From Mariniphaga sp. (GTDB lineage Bacteria > Bacteroidota > Bacteroidia > Bacteroidales > Prolixibacteraceae), in the NCBI GenBank assembly GCA_010906965.1, contig JAAFHB010000020.1, positions 1 through 38,235 on the forward strand: DNA of 38,235 nt, in the 5' to 3' direction. Positions 1 through 7,689 of the stretch are shown piece by piece; the first letter of the stretch is position 1; the number at the start of each line of letters is the position of its first letter. A program made the position numbers and the translations under genes. Under the pieces are notes generated by a model, which did no database searches, was not told the origin of the DNA, and worked only from the letters and a program-made list of their open reading frames with translations.

Positions 1-1615
1 GTCCGAAAATCTCATCATAAGTGCGGTTTTCCTTCGAGATAAAAACCAGGTATTTGATCGGCGATTCTTTTTCGCCTCCATAAATTGGAATAGGATTTCC
101 AGCTCTTCGCTTTTGCACTTTGCGATAATCTTCAATTCGGTAATTGTTGCTGATAACCTGTTCGGTAAGACCTTGAAGTTGTTTGTCAGAAGGAATATCC
201 ATTACAGAAACCGTTCCTTTCATTAAATTGCCAATGTAGCTTCCGGCATTTCCTTCCTTAAATATTTTACCACCGTTTGGACCGCTTCCAAAACCTTTTG
301 CATTGCTGATCACCAGCGTTTTGCCGTCGGGCGTAACTTCAAGTTTTGATGGAAACCAGCCTGATGGAATATGACCAATAACTTTAAGTGAAGGAATATC
401 AATAACTCCGATAGCATTTACTCCTGATTCGGCGACATAAAGTCTTTTCTGATCGGGTGAGATGGCCAGTCCGAAAGGGATAACACCACGAAACTGTTTC
501 ACCGCAGGATGCAATTTAAGCGATATCTCTGTGGCAATTGTATCGTGAATGACATCGATCACCGAAATATTGTCGTTTGTTCCATTGCTTACAAAAACAT
601 ATTTGTCGGTAACAGCCATTGAATTAGGACTCGCTCCACCAACTGCCGGAATCCCTTCGATAATTTCACCTACAAGCACACCCGTTTTTATCTTAGCCCG
701 AATTTCGGGTTTGGCCGGATTTTTCAATGAAAACGCCCACACCGAAAATGATTCGGGCACATTCGGGTCACCGAGTCCCGGAACATCCAGTGAATCAATG
801 CGAATTCCTTTCTTCATCTCCTCCGTTCCGTAACCAAATGGAGGAAAATCGAGTGCCTTTTTGTAATCTTTTTCGGCTTCTATATTCCCTATTTTGCTGT
901 ATTCGAACATTCCCACATTGGCAACATAGACTTTTTGATTGTCGGACGAAAGAATCACACCAAACGGATATCGCCCGGTTTTTGCACTTCCGATGATCTT
1001 TTTTTGTTGCGTATCAATCACGATTAAACGAAATAGCATTTGATCGACAGTGTACAAATACCTGCCATCCTTACTCAGTTTCATATCGCCAATATATCCA
1101 TTCGGAGCTTTCTGCCCTGTTTCCGATATTGAACAGTCTATCGAATCAAGTTTAGCCCCCGAATCGACAGAAAACATATAAATCTTATTTTCCTGCCCTC
1201 CTGCCACATAAACGATTTTATTATCCGGAGAAATTGCCAGTCCCATAAAAACGGAAGCCAGCACTCCTTCATCAGTTGACGGACCCGGAGGAACCTGCAA
1301 AACAGTAGGATGAACTGATTTAAGGTTTTTTATAATTGAAATTGAAATTGGTGAGGTACCTGAATTGGCTGTTACTGCAACTGTTCCGTCAGCGCTCAGT
1401 GTTAATCCGAACGGATGAGGCGCCACTTCAACCGATCTCCCGAAAGGAGTGATAAAACGGCCATTAGGAATGACTGTTTCCCCCTTTTTGTGAATTTGAG
1501 TGTATAAACTTCCCGAGGGCGAAGAAGCAACCTTCAGTTTGGAAGATGTCGGTTGTCCGAATGAAGAATTGATTATCAGGCAAAAAATGAAAATAAAAAT
1601 GCTTTTTAAGTTCAT
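1..1615 (-). CDS. YncE-like beta-propeller / alkaline phosphatase-family phosphoesterase, partial (3' end outside window)
   Basis: An open frame of 538 codons runs from an ATG at 1615 to the window edge without a stop. Residues 1-20 are a clear Sec signal peptide ending in SSFGQ. The body has repeated beta-propeller blades of the YVTN/YncE type, visible as LAISPDNKIVYVAGG, LSKDGRYLYTVD, VYVANVG, LAISPDQKRLYVAESG and VTPDGKTLVISNA. The last visible residues, KENRTYDEIFG, are the start of the phosphoesterase (PF04185-like) domain, where this motif holds a metal ligand and the region of the catalytic nucleophile. The product is therefore probably the two-domain periplasmic YncE/alkaline-phosphatase fusion common in Bacteroidota. 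Substrate unknown. It is divergent from the plus-strand cluster at 1906. The catalytic half lies outside the window, so activity cannot be judged. Confidence 0.85.
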   Translation of the reverse strand, partial: MNLKSIFIFIFCLIINSSFGQPTSSKLKVASSPSGSLYTQIHKKGETVIPNGRFITPFGRSVEVAPHPFGLTLSADGTVAVTANSGTSPISISIIKNLKSVHPTVLQVPPGPSTDEGVLASVFMGLAISPDNKIVYVAGGQENKIYMFSVDSGAKLDSIDCSISETGQKAPNGYIGDMKLSKDGRYLYTVDQMLFRLIVIDTQQKKIIGSAKTGRYPFGVILSSDNQKVYVANVGMFEYSKIGNIEAEKDYKKALDFPPFGYGTEEMKKGIRIDSLDVPGLGDPNVPESFSVWAFSLKNPAKPEIRAKIKTGVLVGEIIEGIPAVGGASPNSMAVTDKYVFVSNGTNDNISVIDVIHDTIATEISLKLHPAVKQFRGVIPFGLAISPDQKRLYVAESGVNAIGVIDIPSLKVIGHIPSGWFPSKLEVTPDGKTLVISNAKGFGSGPNGGKIFKEGNAGSYIGNLMKGTVSVMDIPSDKQLQGLTEQVISNNYRIEDYRKVQKRRAGNPIPIYGGEKESPIKYLVFISKENRTYDEIFG

Positions 1616-1722
1616 GGGATTACGGTTTTTAAGAAATATAAATGTAGCAGTTTATTGGTTAAAAAAATACACATCAAATCCGGTTGCAGCAATCAATCTT
1701 TAACAATTTAACCGATTTGATA

Positions 1723-1775
1723 CGGATATTACCGAATATTTCGCAGATTAAACGAAAGTATTCGGTTAATATCCG
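1723..1775. repeat. Inverted repeat in the divergent intergenic region
   Basis: The arms at 1723-1740 and 1757-1775 pair over about 17 bp with one bulge (CGGATATTACCGAATA against TATTCGGTTAATATCCG), with a 16-nt loop. It lies between two divergent genes (starts 1615 minus and 1906 plus) and has no T-tract, so an operator or RNA hairpin is likelier than a terminator. The rest of 1616-1905 is AT-rich and shows no coding sequence. Confidence 0.55.
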
Positions 1776-1905
1776 ACTGTAAATGTGATTCTTACTTAAT
1801 TTTAGTAACCTATGCTGCCAATCCCGATATGACCAACTAAAATTCTTACGACAATAAATGCCAGTAATGCCTTTTAATGCTTCAACCATTTAATTGATTG
1901 AACTC

Positions 1906-3708
1906 ATGGGAATCGCTACGGGACAATATAATTATCGCATTTTACTTGCGTTGATAAGCGTAATGGTTTTATTATGGGTTCCTGCAAGAGGGCAGATATC
2001 AATAACCTCAGCAACCTATTTTCAGGATTTTAACACCCTTGTAAATACTGGTTCATCAACCGTATTGCCAGAGGGATGGGCGTTTAATGAGACCGGATCA
2101 AACGCAAATTCAAATTATGCTGCGGGTTATGGATCAATTTCAACAGGTGATACTTATAGCTTTGGAACTGGTACGTTAACGGATAGGGCGTTTGGAGGTC
2201 TGCGGTCAACCAATCTCGTTCCTATAATTGGAGCCTCATTTACCAACAATACCGGAAGTACCATTAACGAAATCACCATTGAATACACTGGGGAACAATG
2301 GAGGCTCGGTGCGGCAGACAGAGTTGACCGTTTGGATTTTCAATATAGCTTGAATGCAACCAATCTCACGATCGGCGCCTGGATAGATGTTGACGCTCTT
2401 GACTTTACTTCTCCAATTACTGCTGGTATTGTTGGAGCATTAGATGGCAATATCGAAGCGAATAAATTAAATATTACAGCAACAATTACCGGACTTAGTA
2501 TTCCGGGTGGAGCCAGTTTTTGGATAAGATGGAATGACGTTGATGCAGCAGGATCTGATGATGGTTTAGGAATTGATGACTTTTACCTTAGCGCCAATTC
2601 GACCTGCAATGTGAGTATTTCAGGGTATGTACCTTCTGCAGGACCAGCTGGTACAATCGTTTCAATAACAGGAGCTAACTTTACAGGTGTATCTGCGGTT
2701 TATTTTGATGGAATACTCTCTCCGCTTTTTACTGTTAATTCGGCCACCTCAATCACTGCGACCGTACCTGAAAGCGCTAATTCAGGACCAATTACGATTT
2801 ATAAGTCATGCACCGCAGCAAGCATGGGAAGTTTTAATGTCCTCAAAAACTCCTGTACGACGGGAGCGACCGACCTGTTCATTTCAGAATATATTGAAGG
2901 CTCCTCTAATAACAAAGCAATTGAAATAGCAAATTTTACAGGCAATGCGATCAATTTGTCGGGTTATACTGTTGCGGGATATTTTAACGGCAATTCCTCG
3001 CCAAATACATTTATCACACTACCAAATGTTGAACTTCCTAACAATCAAGTATGGGTAGTTGTACCCTCCAATGCTACGGATGCCTTAAAGACATATGCAA
3101 ATCAAATTACGGGTATAGGTTGGTTTAATGGTAATGATGCAGTTGTTCTGAAAAAGGGTGCAGCTGATATTGATATTTTTGGGAACATCGGATGCGATCC
3201 GGGTGTCGGATGGGAATCTGGCGGACTACAAACCAATGATGTTACGCTGGTGCGAAAACCCAATATATTTAACGGAATAACATCCAATCCTCCGCCTTGT
3301 ACTTTTCCAACTTTAAGTACAGAGTGGGATCAATACCTGATAGATGATTTCTCTCATTTAGGTAATCATACTGTTACTTACTCTGCAACCCCTCCAACAA
3401 TCACTAACCAGCCAGGTAGCGCGACAGTCTGCGTTGGTGCCTCTACTCCATTATCAATAATAGCAACAGGAGCTGTTTCGTACCAATGGAAATGGCTGAA
3501 CGGAGGTGTATGGCAAAATGTAACGGACTTGGCAGGCACTTATTCCGGGGCAACAACCCCATCATTAATCATAATCGGTTCGATGGGGCTGAATGGGATT
3601 CAATATTATTGTGAAGCATATTCAACAACTCACTGTCTTACGGCATCCAATTCGGTACAGTTGACAGTTAATCCATTGCCGACGACATCTGCCATTAATC
3701 ATCATTAA
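1906..3708 (+). CDS. Secreted multidomain adhesin-like protein (IPT/TIG, lamin-tail and Ig-like modules)
   Basis: 600 residues. I chose the ATG at 1906 over a TTG four codons upstream because the signal peptide (hydrophobic core ILLALISVMVLLWV, cleavage after ARGQ) follows it directly. Modules in order: a beta-sandwich at about 35-230 of the type found in Bacteroidota surface proteins (FQDFN at its start, GLGIDDF at its end); an IPT/TIG domain at about 240-312 (GPAGTIVSITGANF); a lamin-tail domain at about 320-480 (LFISEYIEGSSNNKAIEI, then NGNDAVVL); and an Ig-like domain at about 495-590 with the YQW motif. It ends abruptly after a linker, NPLPTTSAINHH, that closely matches the end of the next gene. 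There is no type IX sorting domain. Likely a surface or matrix component that binds other proteins or glycans; this role is inferred. Confidence 0.85.
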   Translation: MGIATGQYNYRILLALISVMVLLWVPARGQISITSATYFQDFNTLVNTGSSTVLPEGWAFNETGSNANSNYAAGYGSISTGDTYSFGTGTLTDRAFGGLRSTNLVPIIGASFTNNTGSTINEITIEYTGEQWRLGAADRVDRLDFQYSLNATNLTIGAWIDVDALDFTSPITAGIVGALDGNIEANKLNITATITGLSIPGGASFWIRWNDVDAAGSDDGLGIDDFYLSANSTCNVSISGYVPSAGPAGTIVSITGANFTGVSAVYFDGILSPLFTVNSATSITATVPESANSGPITIYKSCTAASMGSFNVLKNSCTTGATDLFISEYIEGSSNNKAIEIANFTGNAINLSGYTVAGYFNGNSSPNTFITLPNVELPNNQVWVVVPSNATDALKTYANQITGIGWFNGNDAVVLKKGAADIDIFGNIGCDPGVGWESGGLQTNDVTLVRKPNIFNGITSNPPPCTFPTLSTEWDQYLIDDFSHLGNHTVTYSATPPTITNQPGSATVCVGASTPLSIIATGAVSYQWKWLNGGVWQNVTDLAGTYSGATTPSLIIIGSMGLNGIQYYCEAYSTTHCLTASNSVQLTVNPLPTTSAINHH

Positions 3709-3940
3709 GATAGATATAAGTAATTAACAAATAGAATTAAAACCAATCAATTAAAAACGATTAATCATGAAAATTCGGATAAAACAGTTACGATGGCTTA
3801 GCCTGTTGCATTTCCCGGCCTACCTCGGTGGACAGGAGTACCGGTTATCGCAATACGCCTTGTTCCGACGAACTACGGCACTACTGCATTTAGACGATAT
3901 ATATAAAACCTTAAAATATAAATTATTAAAAGATCAAATT

Positions 3941-5089
3941 ATGAAAACAAAACTTCAATTTTCACGATTGCTAGTGCTGCTTATGCTAACCCTATGTACA
4001 TTTGGAGCGTGGGCACAGACAAGCCAAACTACAACACAGACCGTGTGCATTGGAAGCGAACCATATCTTGTTGATGCAAGTCCAATTGCCGGAGCAACAT
4101 ATGTTTGGTCAGTTTCTGGCGGAGGTTCAATAACTGCCGGAAATGGTACACGTAGCATTTCCATTAATTGGACTTCTTCGGGTGGACCGTATACTGTTAC
4201 AGTTTTTACAAGAGCAAATGGGTGCGATGGTCCGCCAACTACTGTTGCAGTAACAGTAACACCGACGGTAACTATATCCGCTTTCTTACCTGCAACTTCT
4301 ATACGATGTCAGGGAGCAGGTACGGAAACAACCACTACTACTGCAACAAATTCAACAGGTATCTCCTACAGCCTGGATGCAGCAAGTTTAGCAGGTGGAA
4401 ATACGATAAATGCAGGTACTGGTACAGTGACTTATGTAGCAGGCTGGAGTGGAACGACCACCATCACAGCCAGTGCCGCAGGATGCAACGGACCGGCAAC
4501 TACTAATCATGTTGTAACAGTAACACCGACGGTAACCATATCCGCTTTCTTATCGGCAACTTCAACACGTTGTCAGGGAGCTGGTACGGAAACAACCACA
4601 ACTACTGCGACTAACTCAACAGGTATTACCTACAGTCTGGATGCCGCAACCTTAGCCGGTGGAAATTCGATAAATTCAGCAACTGGTGCAGTGACTTATG
4701 TAGCAAGCTGGAGTGGTACGACCACCATCACTGCTAGTGCAGCAGGATGTAACGGACCGGCAATTACTACTCATGTTGTAACTGTAACACCGACGGTAAC
4801 CATATCTGCTTTCTTACCCGCAACTTCAACACGTTGTCAGGGAGCAGGTACGGAAACAAACACTACTACTGCAACTAACTCAACAGGTATCACCTACAGC
4901 CTGGATGCAGCAGCCTTAGCCGGTGGAAATACGATAAATGCAGCAACTGGTGCAGTAACTTATTTAGCAGGCTGGAGTGGAACGGCCACCATTACAGCAA
5001 GTGCTGCAGGATGTAATGGTCCTGTTACTACAACACTAACGGTGACTGTTTACCCAACGCCAACTACATCGCCAATCTGGCACGACTAA
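3941..5089 (+). CDS. Secreted repeat protein with PKD-like domain and three 88-residue tandem repeats
   Basis: 382 residues from the ATG at 3941. An in-frame ATG at 3767 would add 58 residues, but these precede an obvious signal peptide (MKTKLQFSRLLVLLMLTLC, ending AWAQ), so 3941 is the real start. Residues about 20-105 form a PKD-like domain (GATYVWSVSGGG, SINWTSSGGPYTVTVF). Three nearly identical 88-residue beta-rich repeats follow, each beginning VTVTPTVTISAFL and containing RCQGAGTET and ITASAAGCNGP. The repeats are rich in Thr, Ser, Ala and Gly, with conserved Cys pairs. The tail YPTPTTSPIWHD resembles that of the upstream gene. No sorting domain is present. Probably an exported surface or matrix protein of the cluster; function unknown. 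Confidence 0.85.
   Translation: MKTKLQFSRLLVLLMLTLCTFGAWAQTSQTTTQTVCIGSEPYLVDASPIAGATYVWSVSGGGSITAGNGTRSISINWTSSGGPYTVTVFTRANGCDGPPTTVAVTVTPTVTISAFLPATSIRCQGAGTETTTTTATNSTGISYSLDAASLAGGNTINAGTGTVTYVAGWSGTTTITASAAGCNGPATTNHVVTVTPTVTISAFLSATSTRCQGAGTETTTTTATNSTGITYSLDAATLAGGNSINSATGAVTYVASWSGTTTITASAAGCNGPAITTHVVTVTPTVTISAFLPATSTRCQGAGTETNTTTATNSTGITYSLDAAALAGGNTINAATGAVTYLAGWSGTATITASAAGCNGPVTTTLTVTVYPTPTTSPIWHD
4250..5041 (+). repeat. Three tandem 264-bp coding repeats
   Basis: Units at 4250-4513, 4514-4777 and 4778-5041 have an exact 264-bp period (88 codons) and differ by scattered substitutions, with no length change. Each starts with a GTAACNGTAACACCGACGG block. The period keeps the reading frame, so units could be gained or lost by recombination without breaking the gene. 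Confidence 0.92.
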
Positions 5090-5303
5090 TTTGTTTAAAA
5101 ACATGGATAATAAAATAAATCAAACCATGAAGAACATACTGTCCTCTGCCTCAATGGCAGTTGGGCGGTATGTCCGTGGCTTTTTGGTTGGCAGGCAACC
5201 AAGGGCACCAGATCTGCATTAGAATCAGACGATATCAAGGTTGGTACTGTTTGGAAGCTTATGAGATAGTTTCAGAATACCGGTTTTATAAAGCCTGAAA
5301 TTT
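5090..5303 (+). other. Long leader between two secreted-protein genes, with a 39-codon ORF
   Basis: A 214-bp gap between same-strand genes. It is AT-rich at its start and distinctly GC-richer in the middle. An ATG at 5104 opens a 39-residue frame ending at the TAG at 5221-5223. I see no homology in it and cannot say that it is translated. The other three gaps of the cluster have the same layout. Confidence 0.3.
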
Positions 5304-6032
5304 ATGTTGAAATGGTTTCGACATATGATCATGTTGGCTATTGTGCTGTTTAGTTGTCTGGAAGTTGGAGCGCAGATGGCTATGCCGGATTATGTATATA
5401 TGGGATCCACAAAGCATTATAATGTTAATCCTACTTCCGGCTCAACCTATACCTGGAAAATTGATGGAATCGTACAATCTTCATCCACAAATGAAATTGA
5501 TCTCACCTGGAACAATGCCGGAAAATTTTTATTGTCGGTGCAGGAACATTCAGTCGCGGGATGCGATGGCCCTGCACAAACGGGAGAGGTGTATGTTTAC
5601 CAATTTACGCTGCCAGATCGTCTTACTGAATGTGTCGAAAACATTCACAATGCCTTCTACAATGCTGTTAATAAAGAGATTGTTATTGATCGTCCTGATT
5701 ATTGTACATTTAGTTCTGGAGATACAAGGCTCGATTTAAGCCCATCCAATTTTGCAGACATCATCCCGTCACCGTGTCCAATAGAAATCCATTGGCAGAT
5801 TGATTTTTCACCAACTCCAGATCATATAACACATAATTTGGTAACCAAACCATCTGTTTCCGGCATTGGTCAGCCTTCCACCTATGGAAGCGAAATACTA
5901 TTCCCAGGTGATGGGGTAGATTTCAACGACGTAGTTCACACGATAACTTATCAGATTGTCGATTGTCACGGCCATATTTCTTATACAAATACCCAAACTA
6001 TAACGATCAAACCAAGACCGAAGATATTATAA
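5304..6032 (+). CDS. Secreted PKD-domain protein of the type IX cluster
   Basis: 242 residues with a signal peptide (MLKWFRHMIMLAIVLFSC, ending EVGAQ). Residues 28-100 form a PKD domain recognisable by GSTYTWKIDG, NEIDLTWNNAGKFLLSVQEHS and CDGPAQTGEVYVY. The second half (about 105-235) is a beta-rich module with four cysteines that I do not recognise. It ends in a strand TQTITIKPRPKIL. Small PKD proteins of this kind often sit directly upstream of a CHU_C-domain gene in Bacteroidota. No sorting signal of its own is visible, so if exported to the surface it may be held there by the larger partner at 7690. Function otherwise unknown. Confidence 0.8.
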   Translation: MLKWFRHMIMLAIVLFSCLEVGAQMAMPDYVYMGSTKHYNVNPTSGSTYTWKIDGIVQSSSTNEIDLTWNNAGKFLLSVQEHSVAGCDGPAQTGEVYVYQFTLPDRLTECVENIHNAFYNAVNKEIVIDRPDYCTFSSGDTRLDLSPSNFADIIPSPCPIEIHWQIDFSPTPDHITHNLVTKPSVSGIGQPSTYGSEILFPGDGVDFNDVVHTITYQIVDCHGHISYTNTQTITIKPRPKIL

Positions 6033-6379
6033 AAGTCAATGAATGAAATTATTAAATATTAAACAAAATGGAACAGATTAACAGGTGTAAAACAGAGGTG
6101 CACAACCAAAATAGCCGTGGTATCACTGACAACTGTCCATGTCAGTACAGAATATCAACCCGCATCGTATTCAACCAGGGTTTGCAAAATATCTTGCCGA
6201 TACTGTACAAGGGGAAGAGTCCGCCTTACAGGTCACGCATTCCGGGAAAGCAGCCTGGGAGGACTGATAGGGGACTATGATCAACAAGCCCACAAACAAT
6301 TAATAATCAATGATAAAGAATTATTTCAAATCAATTACAATCAATATTTAATTTTTATAACAATTTAATTTTTAAGGTC
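6033..6379 (+). other. 347-bp leader; short basic ORF and small hairpin, no recognisable gene
   Basis: AT-rich flanks surround a GC-richer core at about 6090-6270. A 70-codon frame (6068-6280, ATG) is rich in Arg and Lys and has no recognisable domain. A perfect 7-bp stem (ACTGACA at 6125-6131 with TGTCAGT at 6140-6146) lies in the core. Nothing supports calling a gene. It may be untranslated leader of the following gene. Confidence 0.3.
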
Positions 6380-7423
6380 ATGAAAAAGCAAATTTTATTA
6401 CTCGTTTTGGCTTTTTTCGTTTCTGTAACTGCCTTTGGGCAAATGAAAGCCGGTTCCGCACCATTACCGTTGGTAGGATGTACAAATGATGCTTTGCATC
6501 CGTTAGCAGGGGTACCTTACAATTATAAGGCTGCGGTAACTCCAACAGGAGGAAATTATCAATGGTGGGCTACTAAAGATTTTGACTTTATAAAAGACAA
6601 TGCTGGCGTCACTGTCAATAATTCAGATAAAAAACTTACGGTTGGAACGGATCTGATTTCCACGAGTGCCAGCTATGGTACTACATCTACCACAGATAAT
6701 GTAGATATTACATGGTCAAGCGCAACAATAACAGGTACTACTGTCACCTCCCCAACTTTTGTGGTTGTGCAGTATGATGCAGCAACTCCATCCTGCGCCA
6801 ACAATCTGAAAGTTTATCCAATTCTACCCATCAATGGATTCACAGTTGATATCAAGAACATGGACCAGGCGAAAGCATCACTTGCATATGCGGCTTCCTA
6901 TTCAACATGTGTCTCCAACATAGCCAGTGCAAAATATGATGCAGTTTCAAAAGTGGTGGTTACTGATTACGGTAAAAATGTACTCTATTTTGAGGTTGTG
7001 GCTTCAAATTTCACTGGCAGTTACACTCCTTCATTCCAGGTTGCAGGTCTTGCACCAACTGGTCAAACAGTTGCTTCACTTGAATTGTATACCGACGCAG
7101 CTTTTGCCACAACTGCGATTCCAACAACTTTAACTGCCGGAGTTTATAGTCCAGCTGCACCACTTACTGTTGATGCATCAGTTACAAATACAACAAACGG
7201 GGTTTCGGTTTATGTAAAGTTAACAATCGCCAACGGTACCCATGAAACGTTAACTGACGATGCTATCACATTAGCTGTTAATGGAATAAATGCATCCGGC
7301 GAAAAAGATGTAGTCAATACAGCTTGTATTACACAAACAGATTTTGAAGATACTGCAACACAGACTTTAACAAAACGTCCAACTATCGTGTCGGTTCCTA
7401 CTGGTTTATTTGTAACCCCGTAG
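6380..7423 (+). CDS. Secreted beta-rich protein of the type IX cluster
   Basis: 347 residues with a textbook signal peptide (MKKQILLLVLAFFVSVTAFGQ). The first 120 residues resemble a PKD-like fold with an inserted loop (PYNYKAAVTPTGGNYQWWA, then VDITWSSATI). The rest is Thr/Ala-rich beta sandwich, probably two further modules (about 150-245 and 250-335). It ends in TLTKRPTIVSVPTGLFVTP without a sorting domain. The conserved order of signal-peptide PKD proteins before a CHU_C protein suggests that they form one extracellular assembly. I do not recognise a catalytic motif. Translation probably starts at 6380, since the preceding bases are AT-rich and an ATGAAAAAG start is typical for this phylum. 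Confidence 0.8.
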   Translation: MKKQILLLVLAFFVSVTAFGQMKAGSAPLPLVGCTNDALHPLAGVPYNYKAAVTPTGGNYQWWATKDFDFIKDNAGVTVNNSDKKLTVGTDLISTSASYGTTSTTDNVDITWSSATITGTTVTSPTFVVVQYDAATPSCANNLKVYPILPINGFTVDIKNMDQAKASLAYAASYSTCVSNIASAKYDAVSKVVVTDYGKNVLYFEVVASNFTGSYTPSFQVAGLAPTGQTVASLELYTDAAFATTAIPTTLTAGVYSPAAPLTVDASVTNTTNGVSVYVKLTIANGTHETLTDDAITLAVNGINASGEKDVVNTACITQTDFEDTATQTLTKRPTIVSVPTGLFVTP

Positions 7424-7460
7424 TTTATTGGACTTGATTATTTATTGAAAAAGAAGCAAA

Positions 7461-7664
7461 GTGGTTAAGAACAGAGATGTACCTCCCATGTGCCGGGCCA
7501 GAGGCGATCCCTACGTGAAGTTTAAGGCTCGCGGTGATCCTTACTCCGGCAACTGCAAACGAAGCAGGGCATCAACTGAATGTGCTCACAGCATGTCGTT
7601 TAATCGGTCTATTTTGCCGGTAAAGGAAAGGTATGAACAGTTATCAATGAACAGTTATCAGTGA
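7461..7664 (+). other. Leader ORF with a duplicated ARGDPY hexapeptide
   Basis: A 67-codon frame (GTG at 7461; first internal ATG at 7488) in the 266-bp gap before the CHU_C gene. It encodes ARGDPY twice, ten residues apart. The two 18-bp stretches differ at five positions, and every difference is synonymous. It has no signal peptide or known domain and is rich in Arg. It could be a real small peptide, a leader, or a chance duplication. I cannot decide. Confidence 0.3.
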
Positions 7665-7689
7665 ACAGTTATCAATGAACAATCATTAA
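7634..7689 (+). repeat. 14-bp tandem repeat abutting a start codon
   Basis: Three copies of TGAACAGTTATCA(A/G) at 7634-7647, 7648-7661 and 7662-7675, followed by a degenerate copy TGAACAATCATTAA at 7676-7689. The ATG of the next gene is the very next base. The array is therefore in the 5' leader and would change the ribosome-binding context if copies were gained or lost. Confidence 0.85.

Noticed and set aside
3767-3940. Upstream in-frame start for the repeat protein
   Set aside because: It would place 58 unrelated residues before a perfect signal peptide that begins at 3941.
4250-5041. Tandem repeats as a possible CRISPR array
   Set aside because: The 264-bp units are coding, in frame and continuous, without spacers; no cas genes nearby.
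4250-5089. Repeat-rich gene as target of a diversity-generating retroelement
   Set aside because: No reverse transcriptase gene or template repeat is present, and substitutions are scattered, not biased to adenine positions as far as I can see.
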